From Nakataea oryzae (lineage: Eukaryota; Ascomycota; Sordariomycetes; Magnaporthales; Magnaporthaceae): a DNA stretch of 64,000 bases. Positions within the stretch are counted from its first letter, which is position 1; each line of letters begins with the position of its first letter. Both the position numbers and the translations under genes were made by a program. The stretch is from contig PYSQ01000005.1 in NCBI GenBank assembly GCA_003049435.1, positions 7,488-71,487 on the forward strand, in the 5' to 3' direction. The notes beneath the pieces were generated by a model. It searched no databases. It saw only the letters and a list, made by a program, of their open reading frames with translations, and had not been told where the DNA came from. Shown here piece after piece: positions 42,527 through 52,872 of the stretch.

Positions 42527-43219
42527 ATGCTCTCCAGCCTCCTCCTCCTCCTCCCCCTCGGCCTCCTCCTGTCCGGCACCGCGCTCGGGCAGGCCCCCGT
42601 GGTGAACCTGCCGCTGCACCCGGACCCCGTGTTCCGGCCCACGCCCGGCCCGCTCAGCGGCCGCATCCTGGGCCAGGACGCCACCGCCACCACCTACAGG
42701 CTCGAAAAGGGCGCCGGCGCCACGGGCCTCGACCTCTTCTGGCGGGGCCTCACCGTCACCGTCATCCGCACCTCGACCGTGAGATATCGCCAGGACACCA
42801 CCGTCACCGGCACGACAAACTTCAACCCTCCGGGTTGGACTGTGTGGGGTGTTTCCACCTTGTGCGTAGTTTTCTTTTTCTTGATAGGAAATGTTTTTTT
42901 TTTTAAAAAAAAAAAAAAAATTGAACTACTCGTCCCTAATAACACTCCCGTCTCAAACAGGTGGGCAGACGCGAGCTGCACCGGGGCCGCGTGCCGAGGC
43001 TCCAACGGCCAGTATCTCACGTACTACAGCGCCACCGGCGCCACCACATTCACGGTCCCGGCCTTTGCTGTCGCCCAGCCATTTCTCAGCAGCGTGCAGC
43101 CCACAAACGTTCCCGTCACCATCACCGCCATTAACGGGGCGGGCAGGCGGGACGTCGGCGGCCGCGAGGGCGTCCAGGCCGTGGCCCCGAGGGTCACTGC
43201 GGCGCCCTGGACTGCCTAA
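42527..43219 (+). CDS. Small secreted protein of unknown function
   Basis: Two exons (42527-42861 and 42961-43219) encode 197 aa. The intron 42862-42960 has donor GTGCGT, a CTAAT branch and AACAG acceptor and is a multiple of three without a stop, so an unspliced product with a Phe/Lys-rich insert would also be open. The splice joins GVSTL to WADASCTG. Residues 1-21 form a strong signal peptide (Leu-rich, ending ALG). The mature protein is Thr/Val/Pro-rich with only two close cysteines (SCTGAAC) and no recognisable domain. The C-terminus (about 165-197) is Arg/Ala/Gly-rich. It is presumably extracellular or wall-associated. Confidence 0.7.
   Translation: MLSSLLLLLPLGLLLSGTALGQAPVVNLPLHPDPVFRPTPGPLSGRILGQDATATTYRLEKGAGATGLDLFWRGLTVTVIRTSTVRYRQDTTVTGTTNFNPPGWTVWGVSTLCVVFFFLIGNVFFFKKKKKIELLVPNNTPVSNRWADASCTGAACRGSNGQYLTYYSATGATTFTVPAFAVAQPFLSSVQPTNVPVTITAINGAGRRDVGGREGVQAVAPRVTAAPWTA
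42894..42920 (+). repeat. T11-A16 palindromic tract inside an intron
   Basis: Eleven T followed directly by sixteen A lie in the intron of the small secreted protein gene; it can fold as a perfect A/T hairpin. Confidence 0.9.
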
Positions 43220-43444
43220 GTGTGTGTGTGTATGCTACAGTCAGGCATCACGCAATGTGGGATGTCGCCAAATGTCATAGATATTAGTGGTATTAAGGAA
43301 AAGATATACTAGAATAGTATGTACTAGCGTCATATATACACGTCATCATCATTTGTCCTGCCCCAAGCAAGGACAGACAACAACAAGCCCACTTCCTCAC
43401 GGCTTGACTCCCCACCTCTCAAACACACAATCGCCCCTCACCCC

Positions 43445-44934
43445 TTACTGGGGCTTGACCCAGGTGTAGCACTTGTCGGCAATGGGGATCAGGGTGTTGT
43501 AGACGGTCTTCTGCCACAGGGTCGAGACAAAGACCTCGAGGCTGAAGGCAAAGTCGCTCTGCATGCTCAGGCCCTGGGCGCAGGCCTGGCCGTCGGTCGG
43601 CTGGGTGACCTTGCCGTCCTCGCCGACGCCCTGGGAGGCGGTGAAGACGAACTCGTTGTTGAAGCGCGGGCGGGCGGTCAGGCCGGCCGTCATGTCGACG
43701 GCGCCGCCGAGCACCTGCACGATGAGCTGGAAGGTCACGTCGATCCAGGCGTCGGCCTTTGCCTGGGCGCGCTGCGACAAGTCGAGCTGCGCGTTGTGCG
43801 TGGGCGTCCAGGGCGTGGCCGTGATCTTGCCCTGGTCCAGGAAGTCGATGTGGATGCGGCCGTTCTTGAGGCCGGCGCCCGCGGTGCCGCGCACGGTGGC
43901 GCCGGCGCCGACGTCGATGTCCAGGCCGATGCCGAAGATGAGCTCAGGCCCGAGCGTGATGATGCCCGGCACGTCGACGATCATGTAGCTCAGCTGGCCG
44001 GGCTTGTACGAGAAGCTGTCGCGGTACTCGGCCGTGACGTCAACCGTGATGCCGACCGAGGCGTCGATGCTCGAGTCGATATCGATGTAGAGCTGGTTCA
44101 GCTTGTTCTTGAAGACGTCGTAGTCGACCTTGCCCGAGAAGGTGACGCTGGCCGTGATCTCGGCCGAGTCGGCCGTGACGGACAGGTAGGGCGGGAACGA
44201 GTAGATGTCCATGCCACGGGGGAGGCCGATGGTGCCGCCGATGGTCAGGCCATTCTCGCCAATGGTGATGGCGCGAGACTGCAGGTCGCGCTGGGCCGTG
44301 GTGCGGCGCTGCTTGGCCGCGGGCACGCCCTTGAACTCGATCGTGGTGTGGGCTGGGGTGGGTGGAATGTTAGCCGTCCATTCATCAAGCGAAACAGACA
44401 GAAAAAGAAAAAGCGAGGCAGCAGAGATAACATACCGGCAGTGGCCGCAACGTCCTTCTTGGCGGCGCTGGCGTTGACAACGAGGGTCTCGGCGTTGCCG
44501 GCAAACTGGTTGACCTGGTAGACACCGCGCTCGAGGCCGTCGTCGCAGTTGCCCAGGTGGTTGGTGAAGAAGACCAGCTCGCCCTTGCCGGCCCAGGCCG
44601 AGACGGCGTCGAGGAAGGACTGCTTGGACGAGAAGGTGACGGCCAGGGCGCCGTCGGAGCAGCTGACGTTGGAGATGTCGGCCACCTCCTCGAGCAGCAC
44701 CGTGGGCTTGGCCATGTCCAGCTGGACGTTGACCAGCGGGTTGGCGTCGAGGCCGTACTGGAGCGTCACGTTCTTGGTGGGCTCCACGGCGGCCACGTTG
44801 TCGGCGCGCCCCTGCAGCGACGACGACGGGCGCTTGGGGATGGGCTTGAGCGTGGTGACATCCTTGAGGCCGCGGGCCTCGACGGCCGAGCCGGCCACGA
44901 GGGCCAGCAGGCTGACGGCGCGGAGGGCGTGCAT
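43445..44934 (-). CDS. Large secreted protein of unknown function (possibly DUF7029/DUF7223 type)
   Basis: Two exons (44934-44436 and 44352-43445) encode 468 aa. The intron 44435-44353 has donor GTATGT, a GCTAAC branch and CCCAG acceptor, joining KKDVAATA to AHTTIEFKG. The start at 44934 gives a signal peptide (LRAVSLLALVAGSAVEA) ending near residue 20. The N-terminal part contains paired features SNVSCSDGALAVTFSS and NHLGNCDDGLERGVYQV, and the C-terminal half is a beta-rich, Gly/Asp-repeating region (FGIGLDIDVGAGATV). I recognise the layout from uncharacterised fungal secreted proteins, tentatively the DUF7029/DUF7223 group, but cannot confirm it by search. The charge pattern and two Asn-X-Ser/Thr sites fit an extracellular glycoprotein. 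Confidence 0.8.
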
Positions 44935-47029
44935 GGCTGCTGCGGTCTTGGGTCTCAAGGCAGGCTGGGCAGGGGATCAAGGGGGCGGAAGGGGCGCTTG
45001 CGAGATCGCCTGGCAGCCGGGAACGACACCCGGAATCGTAGCCGCGAGGGCCTGGGCTTTTATAGAGGCCGCGGGCTCGCCCATCTTGGCGTCGACGGGC
45101 TGCCGCCGCTGGGCATCGCAGCCGTCAACTACCGAAATCATCACTGGCCGCACCGAGCGCCAATATCGCGACCGCTGGCGATGGCCCCGCGCCGCAATGG
45201 CACCTCGCCCCGCCATACGCAATACGCTTGAAATTACGCATGCCCCACCGCTCGCGGCTGGGGTGCCGCGCCTTATTAGCGATGTCGGCTGCAGCAAACG
45301 TGCACGCCGCGACTTTGGGCGCGCGCTCTTGGGCTCCGCGGCTCCATGGCATGGAATGCAGGGATCGTGGCGGGGGCTCAGTGCGACGCCCGCCCTGATC
45401 TCGCCAGCTGCCGAGTCGCGCATACCCGCTGGCATATCCCCAGGAAAGGAAGGTGACCCCCGGGGGGGAGGGCGTCCCAAGGCCGCGCTCGGCTCTGCGC
45501 GTGGTCATCAGGGCGCATCCCCAACTCAATCGCGATAGCCAAATGCCTCGCCCCCGCTGCTGGCACCACGATGCCGCCTGGCTGGGAGCGCGGTGGGCAG
45601 AAGCTGACGGGCGCGCATACGCCGCTGCACTGCGTCGCATGTGCCCTGCCGAGTGTTGGTGCCAGTGCCGAGACCACCTTCCCTCGCGGTCCAACGGCGA
45701 TAGCCCCTATCTTGGGCCTTGGGTTGGAGGCTGCCAAGGGACCGTCCAGCGCGCACAGACGAGCCGCTCGAGCTGCCGGCGCAAGAGCTGCCATGGTGGA
45801 CCCCCAATATGCCGGGCCAGAAATGGCAGGTGGCTAAGCCTGTCCGCAGGGCTGGCGTCGTCGTCGACCCCCCTCGTTATCGGAACGAGCCTGGGCACAG
45901 GCTGCAAGGCGTTGCCAGTAATATGTGCTCGCGTTATGGGAGTTTTGTCCGCGCTGCTCGTGTCAGTTTCCTCGAGTTCTGGCCGTCGGGTAAAGTTGTA
46001 GTCGTGCTAGCAACGGCGCGCCCGTTACTCTCGGCAAATTCCACCCGACTGCTCCTTGGCGATGTGTAGGGCCAGGACCCTTCGTAGCCTTGGCTACCTT
46101 CGCGTGGGGCTCGTAGCATGTGATTGCCGCCTGACTCCTCCGTCAGCGTCTACTTGGGCAGTTTCCCGTTGGCTCCGGCGATCCTCGGAGATGGACCAAC
46201 AGAAACAGGCACCGAGAGATCAGGATGTTGACGGAGAACTTGCCAGTAACTGTCGTGTTCATTCTGCTGTGTCTTTGTCGCCACTCCGGAAGCTTTACAT
46301 CACGCAAGGCAAGCCCGCTTAAAGCCCTGAGCGGTGGGTTTGGTCATTTGCCCGGTCTTGGAATCAACGACGCCCAAAGGCTGCTGTAATTGCTCCATAC
46401 TATCAGCGCCTATCGGCATTGACTTACACGGGCAATGCCCTGCTGGAAGGGTTTGATGGAGAGGCGACCAACCTGTCGGCCAAAAACGGCGTTCTATCCT
46501 TGCTTCACCGATTATTTTCTTTTCTCTTGTGGCCAGTCTTTTTGCCTAAAAGACTCGTGCCTTCTATTAGATGCTCCGTCCAAGAGAATGCCGGAGGGTT
46601 CCTTTTCCATTGCAGCCGTCTTCGCATCGCATGCACAAAGACGCTCGATAGAGACGCCTAGTGCACATACACAGAAGCCAGGTCGTCGTACGCGACAATG
46701 TTCGATATGTTATTGTCGCGATCGAGCGCTTCCCGCCACGTGTTATGTCCCTCGACATCTTGTGCGGTCAAATTAGCCTATAATCTCACAATGTCCATTG
46801 CCGGCACTCAGTGACGCTTGACGGACTGCCGTCGCTCCCGAGCCGCGTCATTAATTAATAATTCCCTTGGTCAACCGCCGCAGGTGGCTTTGGGTCATAG
46901 CTTGGACCGGAAGCATGGCAGAGGAATATTTACCCTGGAGTTCCCCGTTTGAACGGATGCTGCCCCGAGGTCGAAGGAATATCTGAAGGAATCACCAAGC
47001 GTAGCAGCTTTCTAGTCAGCGAAACAGGC
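44935..47029. other. 2.1-kb intergenic region, no gene seen
   Basis: This is the divergent region between the large secreted protein gene (minus) and the anchored protein gene starting at 47030. The left half is GC-rich with open but unsupported frames; the right half (about 46080-46900) is less GC-rich. No gene is supported. Confidence 0.5.
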
Positions 47030-48031
47030 ATGCGACCACCAAGATTCGACAAGCTATCCCTCATCAGCGGCGCCATCCTGGCCGGCCTGCTCGGGAAGCC
47101 AGCCGGCGCCTCCTTCAACTGGGACATCACGACGCACGGCACCGTGTCGGGGTGGCGGTGGGAGAAGCCGTGGCCGTTCGACAACTCGGAGCTGATGCAG
47201 TTCACCGAGCTGTGCCGGCACAGCGCCACCTTCCCGGCGCAGCAGCACAAGTTCGCGGACCTGGACCGGGCCCCGCCGGCCGGCCTGGCGCCCTGGGCCG
47301 ACGCGGTGCGGGCGCTGGCGACGGGGCGCGCGTACCCCGGCAGCTGGGACGGCGTCAACGTCAAGGGCAAGGAGCGCGACATTTTGATGGTGGAATGGAA
47401 GGACGTGCCGGAGCTGGCGCGGCGCTGGATCGAGAACGAGAGCAGCACCGAGGAGGACCGGGCCCGGCACTTTTTCAGGGTGCTAAGGAAGCCCAAGGCG
47501 CTGACCGGGGGAAGGGCGGGCGGGCCGAGGCCGGACGACAAGGTCGGGCTGGACGAGGACGTTCTGGAGCTGCCCGACGAGGAAAAGGTGTTTGTGACGG
47601 CGCCGGGCGAGCTGTACCAGTTCCTGCCGCTGTGGGTGGCCGAGGGGAGCAAATGCAAGGGCAAGTCATTTTTTATCTCTCAAGGCGGGCGCATCAGACC
47701 CATGCTGACAGCAGCTTGCCGGGGGCTCCTCGCACCAGAGGCCCTCTCGGACATGTCGCAGTACGTCGCGTCGCGGGCCAGGGACACGTGCGTGGTGGCG
47801 TGGCCGACGGACCACAGCCGGCCGCTGCTCGAGGAGGGCAAAAAGGCCATCGCCTTCACGGTCGAGGCGCGGCTGGTCAGGGAGACGGACGACGGGCGGG
47901 CGGCGCGCATCTTCTGGGAGCAGCACCACCGCGAGGTCGGGCGCCAGCAGCGCAAGATCGACCGCGAGCATCGCGCCGCGTCGCGCAGGGGCATTGAGAG
48001 GGACCGCGAGGGGCCGCACGACGAGCTGTGA
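47030..48031 (+). CDS. Orphan protein with N-terminal hydrophobic anchor; optional GC-AG intron
   Basis: The first ATG in the frame is 47030 (the frame upstream lacks an ATG). The unspliced frame gives 333 aa with a hydrophobic N-terminus (LSLISGAILAGLLGKPAGA) that may be a signal peptide or membrane anchor. The frame contains a perfect GC donor (GCAAGT at 47661) and a plausible acceptor (GCACCAG ending at 47738), with GCTGAC between them. Removing these 78 bases keeps the frame, changes SKCKG... to SKCKEALSDMSQ and gives 307 aa. The rest is Arg/Glu-rich and ends in a basic helix-like tail (RQQRKIDREHRAASRR). No family was recognised. Codon use is as GC-rich as in its neighbours. Confidence 0.7.
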   Translation: MRPPRFDKLSLISGAILAGLLGKPAGASFNWDITTHGTVSGWRWEKPWPFDNSELMQFTELCRHSATFPAQQHKFADLDRAPPAGLAPWADAVRALATGRAYPGSWDGVNVKGKERDILMVEWKDVPELARRWIENESSTEEDRARHFFRVLRKPKALTGGRAGGPRPDDKVGLDEDVLELPDEEKVFVTAPGELYQFLPLWVAEGSKCKGKSFFISQGGRIRPMLTAACRGLLAPEALSDMSQYVASRARDTCVVAWPTDHSRPLLEEGKKAIAFTVEARLVRETDDGRAARIFWEQHHREVGRQQRKIDREHRAASRRGIERDREGPHDEL

Positions 48032-48351
48032 CGGGGAAGGGGGAGGGGGAGGGGCGGCGCATGGCTGCTGTTTGTTTGTGTGCACTTGAATTTTGGCGCA
48101 ATCGAGAACGGCTGCGATTTAACCGATGCGTGGACGGAAGGCACTACAGTGTGTAAGCCGGAAACGGCTGCCGTTTGGGGCAATATCGACCCACCTGGCT
48201 GCACATGCCGCAGCCATCATCGATAACGGAAGGCGGCAACCAGCCCTTGCAATTCTTCCTACCGCCATCCAAGCCGCAACCAAAGATCCATGTGACGATT
48301 TACCGCACCTCGACATCTATCGAGCCGGTATTGCCCACCAGACCCCCTCCA
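48032..48351. other. Intergenic region, no gene seen
   Basis: This is the 3' flank of the orphan protein gene and the promoter and 5' UTR of the ferroportin gene. A GGGGAGG run lies at 48034-48053. Confidence 0.5.
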
Positions 48352-50319
48352 ATGTCGCCAGACGCAGAGGACCCGCCCTCGCCCGCCCTCGGGGAGCGCA
48401 CACCGCTCCTGGCGCCGCCGCCGCCGCCCGGCAGTGGCGCCGCCGACGGGCCGGCGCCAACGGCCGCGCTGGGCGCCACCGGCCGGCGCCTCTACGCCTC
48501 GCACCTCCTGTCCACGTGGAACTCGCGCATCTTCGAGTTCGGCAGCGTCCTGTACCTGGCCGCCCTGTTCCCGGGCTCGCTGCTGCCGCTGTCAATCTAC
48601 GCCCTCATCCGCGGCCTCGCCGCCATCCTGCTGGCCTCGGCCGTCGGCAACTTTGTCGACCGCGCCGGCCGCCTGCGCGTCGTGCGCCTGTCCATCGGTC
48701 CGTGTCTTGATGGGCCTCTCTTGTCCTGTGTTGTTGCTGCTGTTGCTGCTCCTCAGCCGCTGACTCTCGTCTGCAGTCCTGGAGCGCTCGGCCGTGGCCT
48801 CCTCATGCCTTGTCTTCTATTTCCTTGGACAAGCGGCGATAGAACTCGATGCACGCACGCGATATGCGCTGCTGGCCCTGCTCTGTCTTCTGGCGTGTGT
48901 CGAGAAGCTCGCGGCTGTCATGAACTTTGTTGCCGTCGAAAGAGACTGGGTATGCCACACCACCTCCTTGCTGCTTCCTACAGTCGAGGTGCTTGCGCTC
49001 ACGCTGATGCTTGCCCTGGCAGGTTCCCATTGTCGCAAGGGGCTCTGTAGACGTCAAGCTTGGTAAGGGTTTCGTGATATTTCCCCAGCGACTGGCGTAC
49101 TTCTAACACGGGTTGTCTGCTGTTTGCCAGTCCTGAACTCGCAGATGAGGCGAATCGACATTTTCTGCAAGCTCGCAGGCCCAGTCTTCATTGCCTTTGT
49201 CGACGGAGCGTCGACGAGGGCTGCGATTGTCACCAACTTTGCCATGAATCTGGCGTCGATTCCCATCGAGTACATGACCATTTCCAAGGCAAGTTTTGTA
49301 GACGCCCCTGTGTGCTGGAGACGAATAAAACTAACTTCCCTCAAATCCAGGTCTACTACGACGTGCCGGATCTCCAGCGCCCAAAGGTCGTCCTCTCTCC
49401 TCCTGAAGAGACGCCAGCCCCAGGAGACGGATCCCCCGAGCCGCAGCGGCCCCTGGCCAAGGCACGGGCTGCTTTGCGCAGGAACGCCCACGACTTCGCC
49501 CTGTACCTCGCCCACCAGGCCTTCCTGCCATCCTTCGCCCTGGCGACCACCTACTTCACCGTCCTCTCCTTCTCCGGGCGCATGGTTGCCTACCTCCTGT
49601 CTTCCGGGTTCGGCGCCACGGCCGTGGGTGCGTCGCGCGCCGCCTCGGTCGTCTTTGAGTTCGCTGCCACGTGGGCCGCCCCCTGGCTGGCGCGGAGAAT
49701 CGGCCCCATCCGCGCAGGTCTCTGGTTCTCGTCGTGGCAGACGGCCTGGCTCGTCGGTGGAGTCACGGCCTTTTGGTGGCTTTCCGGGCTGCAGGGCGAA
49801 GTCGCGTCGGCCGCGTCTGCGGCTGCGCTGGTGGCGGCGACTATCTTGATCCGTGTCGGGTTGATTGGTTTCGACTTGTGCACGCAGATTGTGCTTCAAG
49901 AGGTTAGCTTAAGAGCCAGCCGCTCCCCGCCCCATCTTCAAATCAACTAAGCTTTGTCAATCCGCCGCAAATAGGAAGTCGAAGAGGAGCACCGCGGCGT
50001 CTTCTCATCCGTCGAGTCGGCCTTTGCGAGCGGCTTCGAGATGCTGTCCTACCTCGCCACCATGGTCTTCTCGCGGCCCGACCAGTTCCGCTGGCCGGCC
50101 CTGCTCAGCACTGCGGGGATCGCGATCGCCTGCGCCCTGCAGGCGGCCTTTGTCCGCCGCCGCCGCGGCCACCTGCTGCACCTGCCAGCCGTCATGACGA
50201 TGGAGAAGCGCGCCAGGCGCTCCCGCGCGGCCCTGTTGGAGAGCCGGAACCAGGGGCTCCTCGGCGTCGCGGGCCGGGGCGGGAGCAGGGGCGACGGGAT
50301 GTCGCCCACGAGGGACTAG
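48352..50319 (+). CDS. Ferroportin-type iron exporter (SLC40A1 family)
   Basis: Six exons (48352-48697, 48777-48949, 49023-49062, 49131-49288, 49351-49902, 49975-50319) encode 537 aa; lengths sum to exact codons. Donors are GTCCGT, GTATGC, GTAAGG, GCAAGT (a GC-AG intron, 49289-49350, with ACTAAC branch) and GTTAGC. The N-terminus is a short cytosolic arm with PPLL-type motifs (GERTPLL, a possible dileucine sorting signal). The first membrane half begins YASHLLSTWNSRIFEFGSVLYLAALFPG and GLAAILLASAVGNFVDRAGRLRVV, which is the ferroportin signature. NSQMRRIDIFCKLAGP and MRRID-type sequences before TM7, and EEEHRGVFSSVESAF near the end, also match. It exports Fe2+ from a compartment, probably across the plasma membrane or into the vacuole. 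The C-terminal tail is basic (KRARRSRAAL). Fungal members are known but not universal. Confidence 0.93.
49289..49350 (+). other. GC-AG intron in the ferroportin gene
   Basis: The intron starts GCAAGT after AAG and ends TCCAG before GTCTACTAC, with ACTAAC as branch site. Removing it links TISK to VYYDVPDLQ. No GT donor compatible with the frame is nearby. Confidence 0.85.
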
Positions 50320-50760
50320 TCGCCCACCGCCGAGCACGCATCTTGCTGGTGAAGGGTGAAGAGGGCTTGCTGTCCCAGGGGAAGGGTACAGGATTCCCCA
50401 CTCTATACTCCATGACACTTCTTCATCCCCACGATTAATTTTGGATAGACACGGCAGCTCTGAAAGCTCCTACACAGCGCAGAATAGCATTATGGCACTA
50501 GTTCACATCTTTGGGTCAAGCAGTTGGCAATCCAGAATGATTTTATTTTAAACGCAAGCCTCTTTCCACCACAACGCACTTTTGTGAGAAACCCACCAAG
50601 CGCGACCATTTTGTTAACCAAGAATATCCCGAATTACCTGTCCCAAAACCCGCACTGCCGAAAATTCCGAAACGCCTTGCCCACCATTCCCGGAAAAAAA
50701 AAGTTTGGGAAAACGGAGAGACTTTGCTCAAAAGTCCTCTGCCTCCTGTCGTCCGCGGTT
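50320..50760. other. Convergent intergenic region, no gene seen
   Basis: This is the 3' flank of the ferroportin gene and of the small secreted peptide gene. The stretch 50570-50720 is unusually rich in short mononucleotide runs (including nine A near 50695) and resembles the texture of the 12.6-kb segment, but I see no shared repeat. Confidence 0.5.
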
Positions 50761-51048
50761 CTAGGCCTGGGGCTGGGGCTTGTTGTTGGGGTTGTGTGAA
50801 TCGATCCACTTGGCGACAGTGACGCCTGTCTTGTGGGCCAGGCTGGCGAGGCTCTTGTTCAGGGCGGCGTTGCGGGCCGCGAGCTCGGCCGACTCGCCCC
50901 GGACGTCGCGGCGGTTGTTGACGAGGTCCAGGTGGTAGCTGGTCAGGGGCCGGTCGAGGCCCACGCGGGTGCCGTGCATGGGCAGGCCGAGGACGGGGAG
51001 GACCACGGCCAGGGCGGCGGCGACCTGAGCGATGGTGGTGATGTGCAT
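50761..51048 (-). CDS. Small secreted peptide precursor (95 aa)
   Basis: This is an intronless frame of 95 aa from the ATG at 51048. Residues 1-22 form a signal peptide (IAQVAAALAVVLPVLG). The mature part has no Cys and is Leu/Ala/Asn-rich with a helix-like core (ESAELAARNAALNKSLASLAH), a dibasic site (NNRRD, a possible Kex2 cleavage point near residue 46) and a short Asn/Pro/Gln tail. No family was recognised. It is clearly an intact frame in good codon context; the function is unknown. Confidence 0.65.
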   Translation of the reverse strand: MHITTIAQVAAALAVVLPVLGLPMHGTRVGLDRPLTSYHLDLVNNRRDVRGESAELAARNAALNKSLASLAHKTGVTVAKWIDSHNPNNKPQPQA

Positions 51049-51687
51049 CGTGGTGGATAGAAGGCTGTGAATAAAACAAAAAAAAAAGACAAAAGGAAAA
51101 AAACGAAAGGAAAAGCGAAGACAATAGGAAAAGATGGAGAATGGGAGATGCGGGATGGGGAGAAAGGAAGCTCTTGGTCATTGTGAGAGGCCGGATCGTG
51201 GCCGTCTTGTATGAAAGTCGGGAACCCACGGGTTGCATCCAGGGACGCTCTGGTGAGACCGATGGGTATGCACTGGCCGTCCGCCTGCCGCAGCATTGTC
51301 CCGCACATCAAGCACGATCTGAGGGGGTGATGGGCGGGCGTGTTTAGCTGCGGACCATTGTTTCCTGGCGAACGTCACACCGGCATTGTCGCAACGAGTC
51401 GGGAGTGGGCGAGGGACTCCTGACTACGTCGCGATGAGCCTCACTCGGGCAGGTCGTCGCCAACAACTGCCCTTCTTCCCTCGCTCGGATCGCGATGCTG
51501 CAATGGAGCAGAAGGAGAAGAAGAAGAAAACCCCCCACATCCCACCATTCTGGTTGCCGCTTGTTCCGTTGCCAAGGCCGTCGTTCGATTGCGCTGGGGA
51601 AAAGGCACGCTCTGACCCAAAGGCTTAACTTGCACTAGCCCCTGACTCGAAAAGTCTCCGTGGTCGCCATGGTGGTGGGGCCTGCCA

Positions 51688-51719
<32 letters not shown>

Positions 51720-52872
51720 GAACGGCTGAGTGGAAGCAGGACCTCTCTCTCCTCCCCACATACACGGGCACGTGATTGGGTTTATCTCGCACAAATATCG
51801 ATTTTGCATTTTGGGACCCGGCGCGCGACTCGGGACAACCCACGCAGCACATTCCCGATATCGAACTGGTGGGCATGTCATGTCATATCGCCGTGGGGGG
51901 GCCCCAGGATCTGCCCTGGCGTGATTTGGATGCGACGTCCCGTTCCGTGCCTGGCTGCTTGCTGCTGCTTGCTGCTGGTGTATGCAAGGCACCAACCAGG
52001 CCCAGCCAACCGAGAGCCGGCTGCGCCACGCATACCTACGCCTATTGGCACGGATGCAAAGATGCGGCGGCGCAGACAACGCATCAGGCTGCATTAGCTT
52101 TTCTTTTTTGTGCATGGCACTTGAGCCGCACTTGGATCCGACTTGCTTTTTTTTGTTTTTCCAACGACGCACGACCGCCTCGCTCAACGTGTGCGCGCGG
52201 GAGGGGTGGCTCAGCTGGGTCCCTCGTATCCTCTGGGCGGGGGCGACAGAAACGCGCGCTGCCTGACAAAGTATCGGTGCAATGGGGGAGGATCCAAGCC
52301 AGCTTCCAAGACGGGAAATCCAGACGGGCACGGCCGAGAGAGTATGGGGTGCGTTTGACGTGCGCGCGGAGGCCGGCGCTCTGTTTCTCGCGCTCCCAGG
52401 AAGTTGCTCGCGCGAGGGCGACCGGGCGACTCAGTCGAGTTGATATCAAGCATGTGATGGCGAGGGAGGCCGGCCGGGCTGGAGTGGGGGTGGGGCAGGA
52501 CAGGCTCCATGCGCTGATTTTAAGAGTATGGCGTCGCTGCTTGGAGAGATGAAGATCCCCTGGTAGAGAAAGCCAAGAAAAGAAATAAGAGAAAGCAAAA
52601 GAAAAAAAAGAAAAAAACAGCTGTCCTGCCTCCTCGACATCTTGCATCTGCACCGGGACGTCGACATGGGACTCGTGCCAGGTCCGTCACTTGGTGATCA
52701 CCCGGTCTAGAACCTTCACCATTCATTATCAAGGTTGCTCGGTCTTACAGACAAAGAAGATTTAATTTGCGTCGCTGGTCTAGCTAATTACACACCCCAC
52801 ATGCTCTCCCTCCTACACCCCTCTTACAAGACCGTCCCCCTTAAACAGTGTCTGCTTTTTTAGATATTACGA
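51049..52872. other. Intergenic region, no gene seen
   Basis: This 1.8-kb interval contains the promoter of the small peptide gene and the 3' flank of the flavin amine-oxidase-like gene. It includes an A22 run at 51693-51714 and several T/A-rich patches (52140-52165, 52590-52620). No coding sequence is supported. Confidence 0.5.
51693..51714 (+). repeat. A22 homopolymer
   Basis: Twenty-two consecutive A residues lie in intergenic DNA upstream of the small secreted peptide gene (minus strand). Confidence 0.9.
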
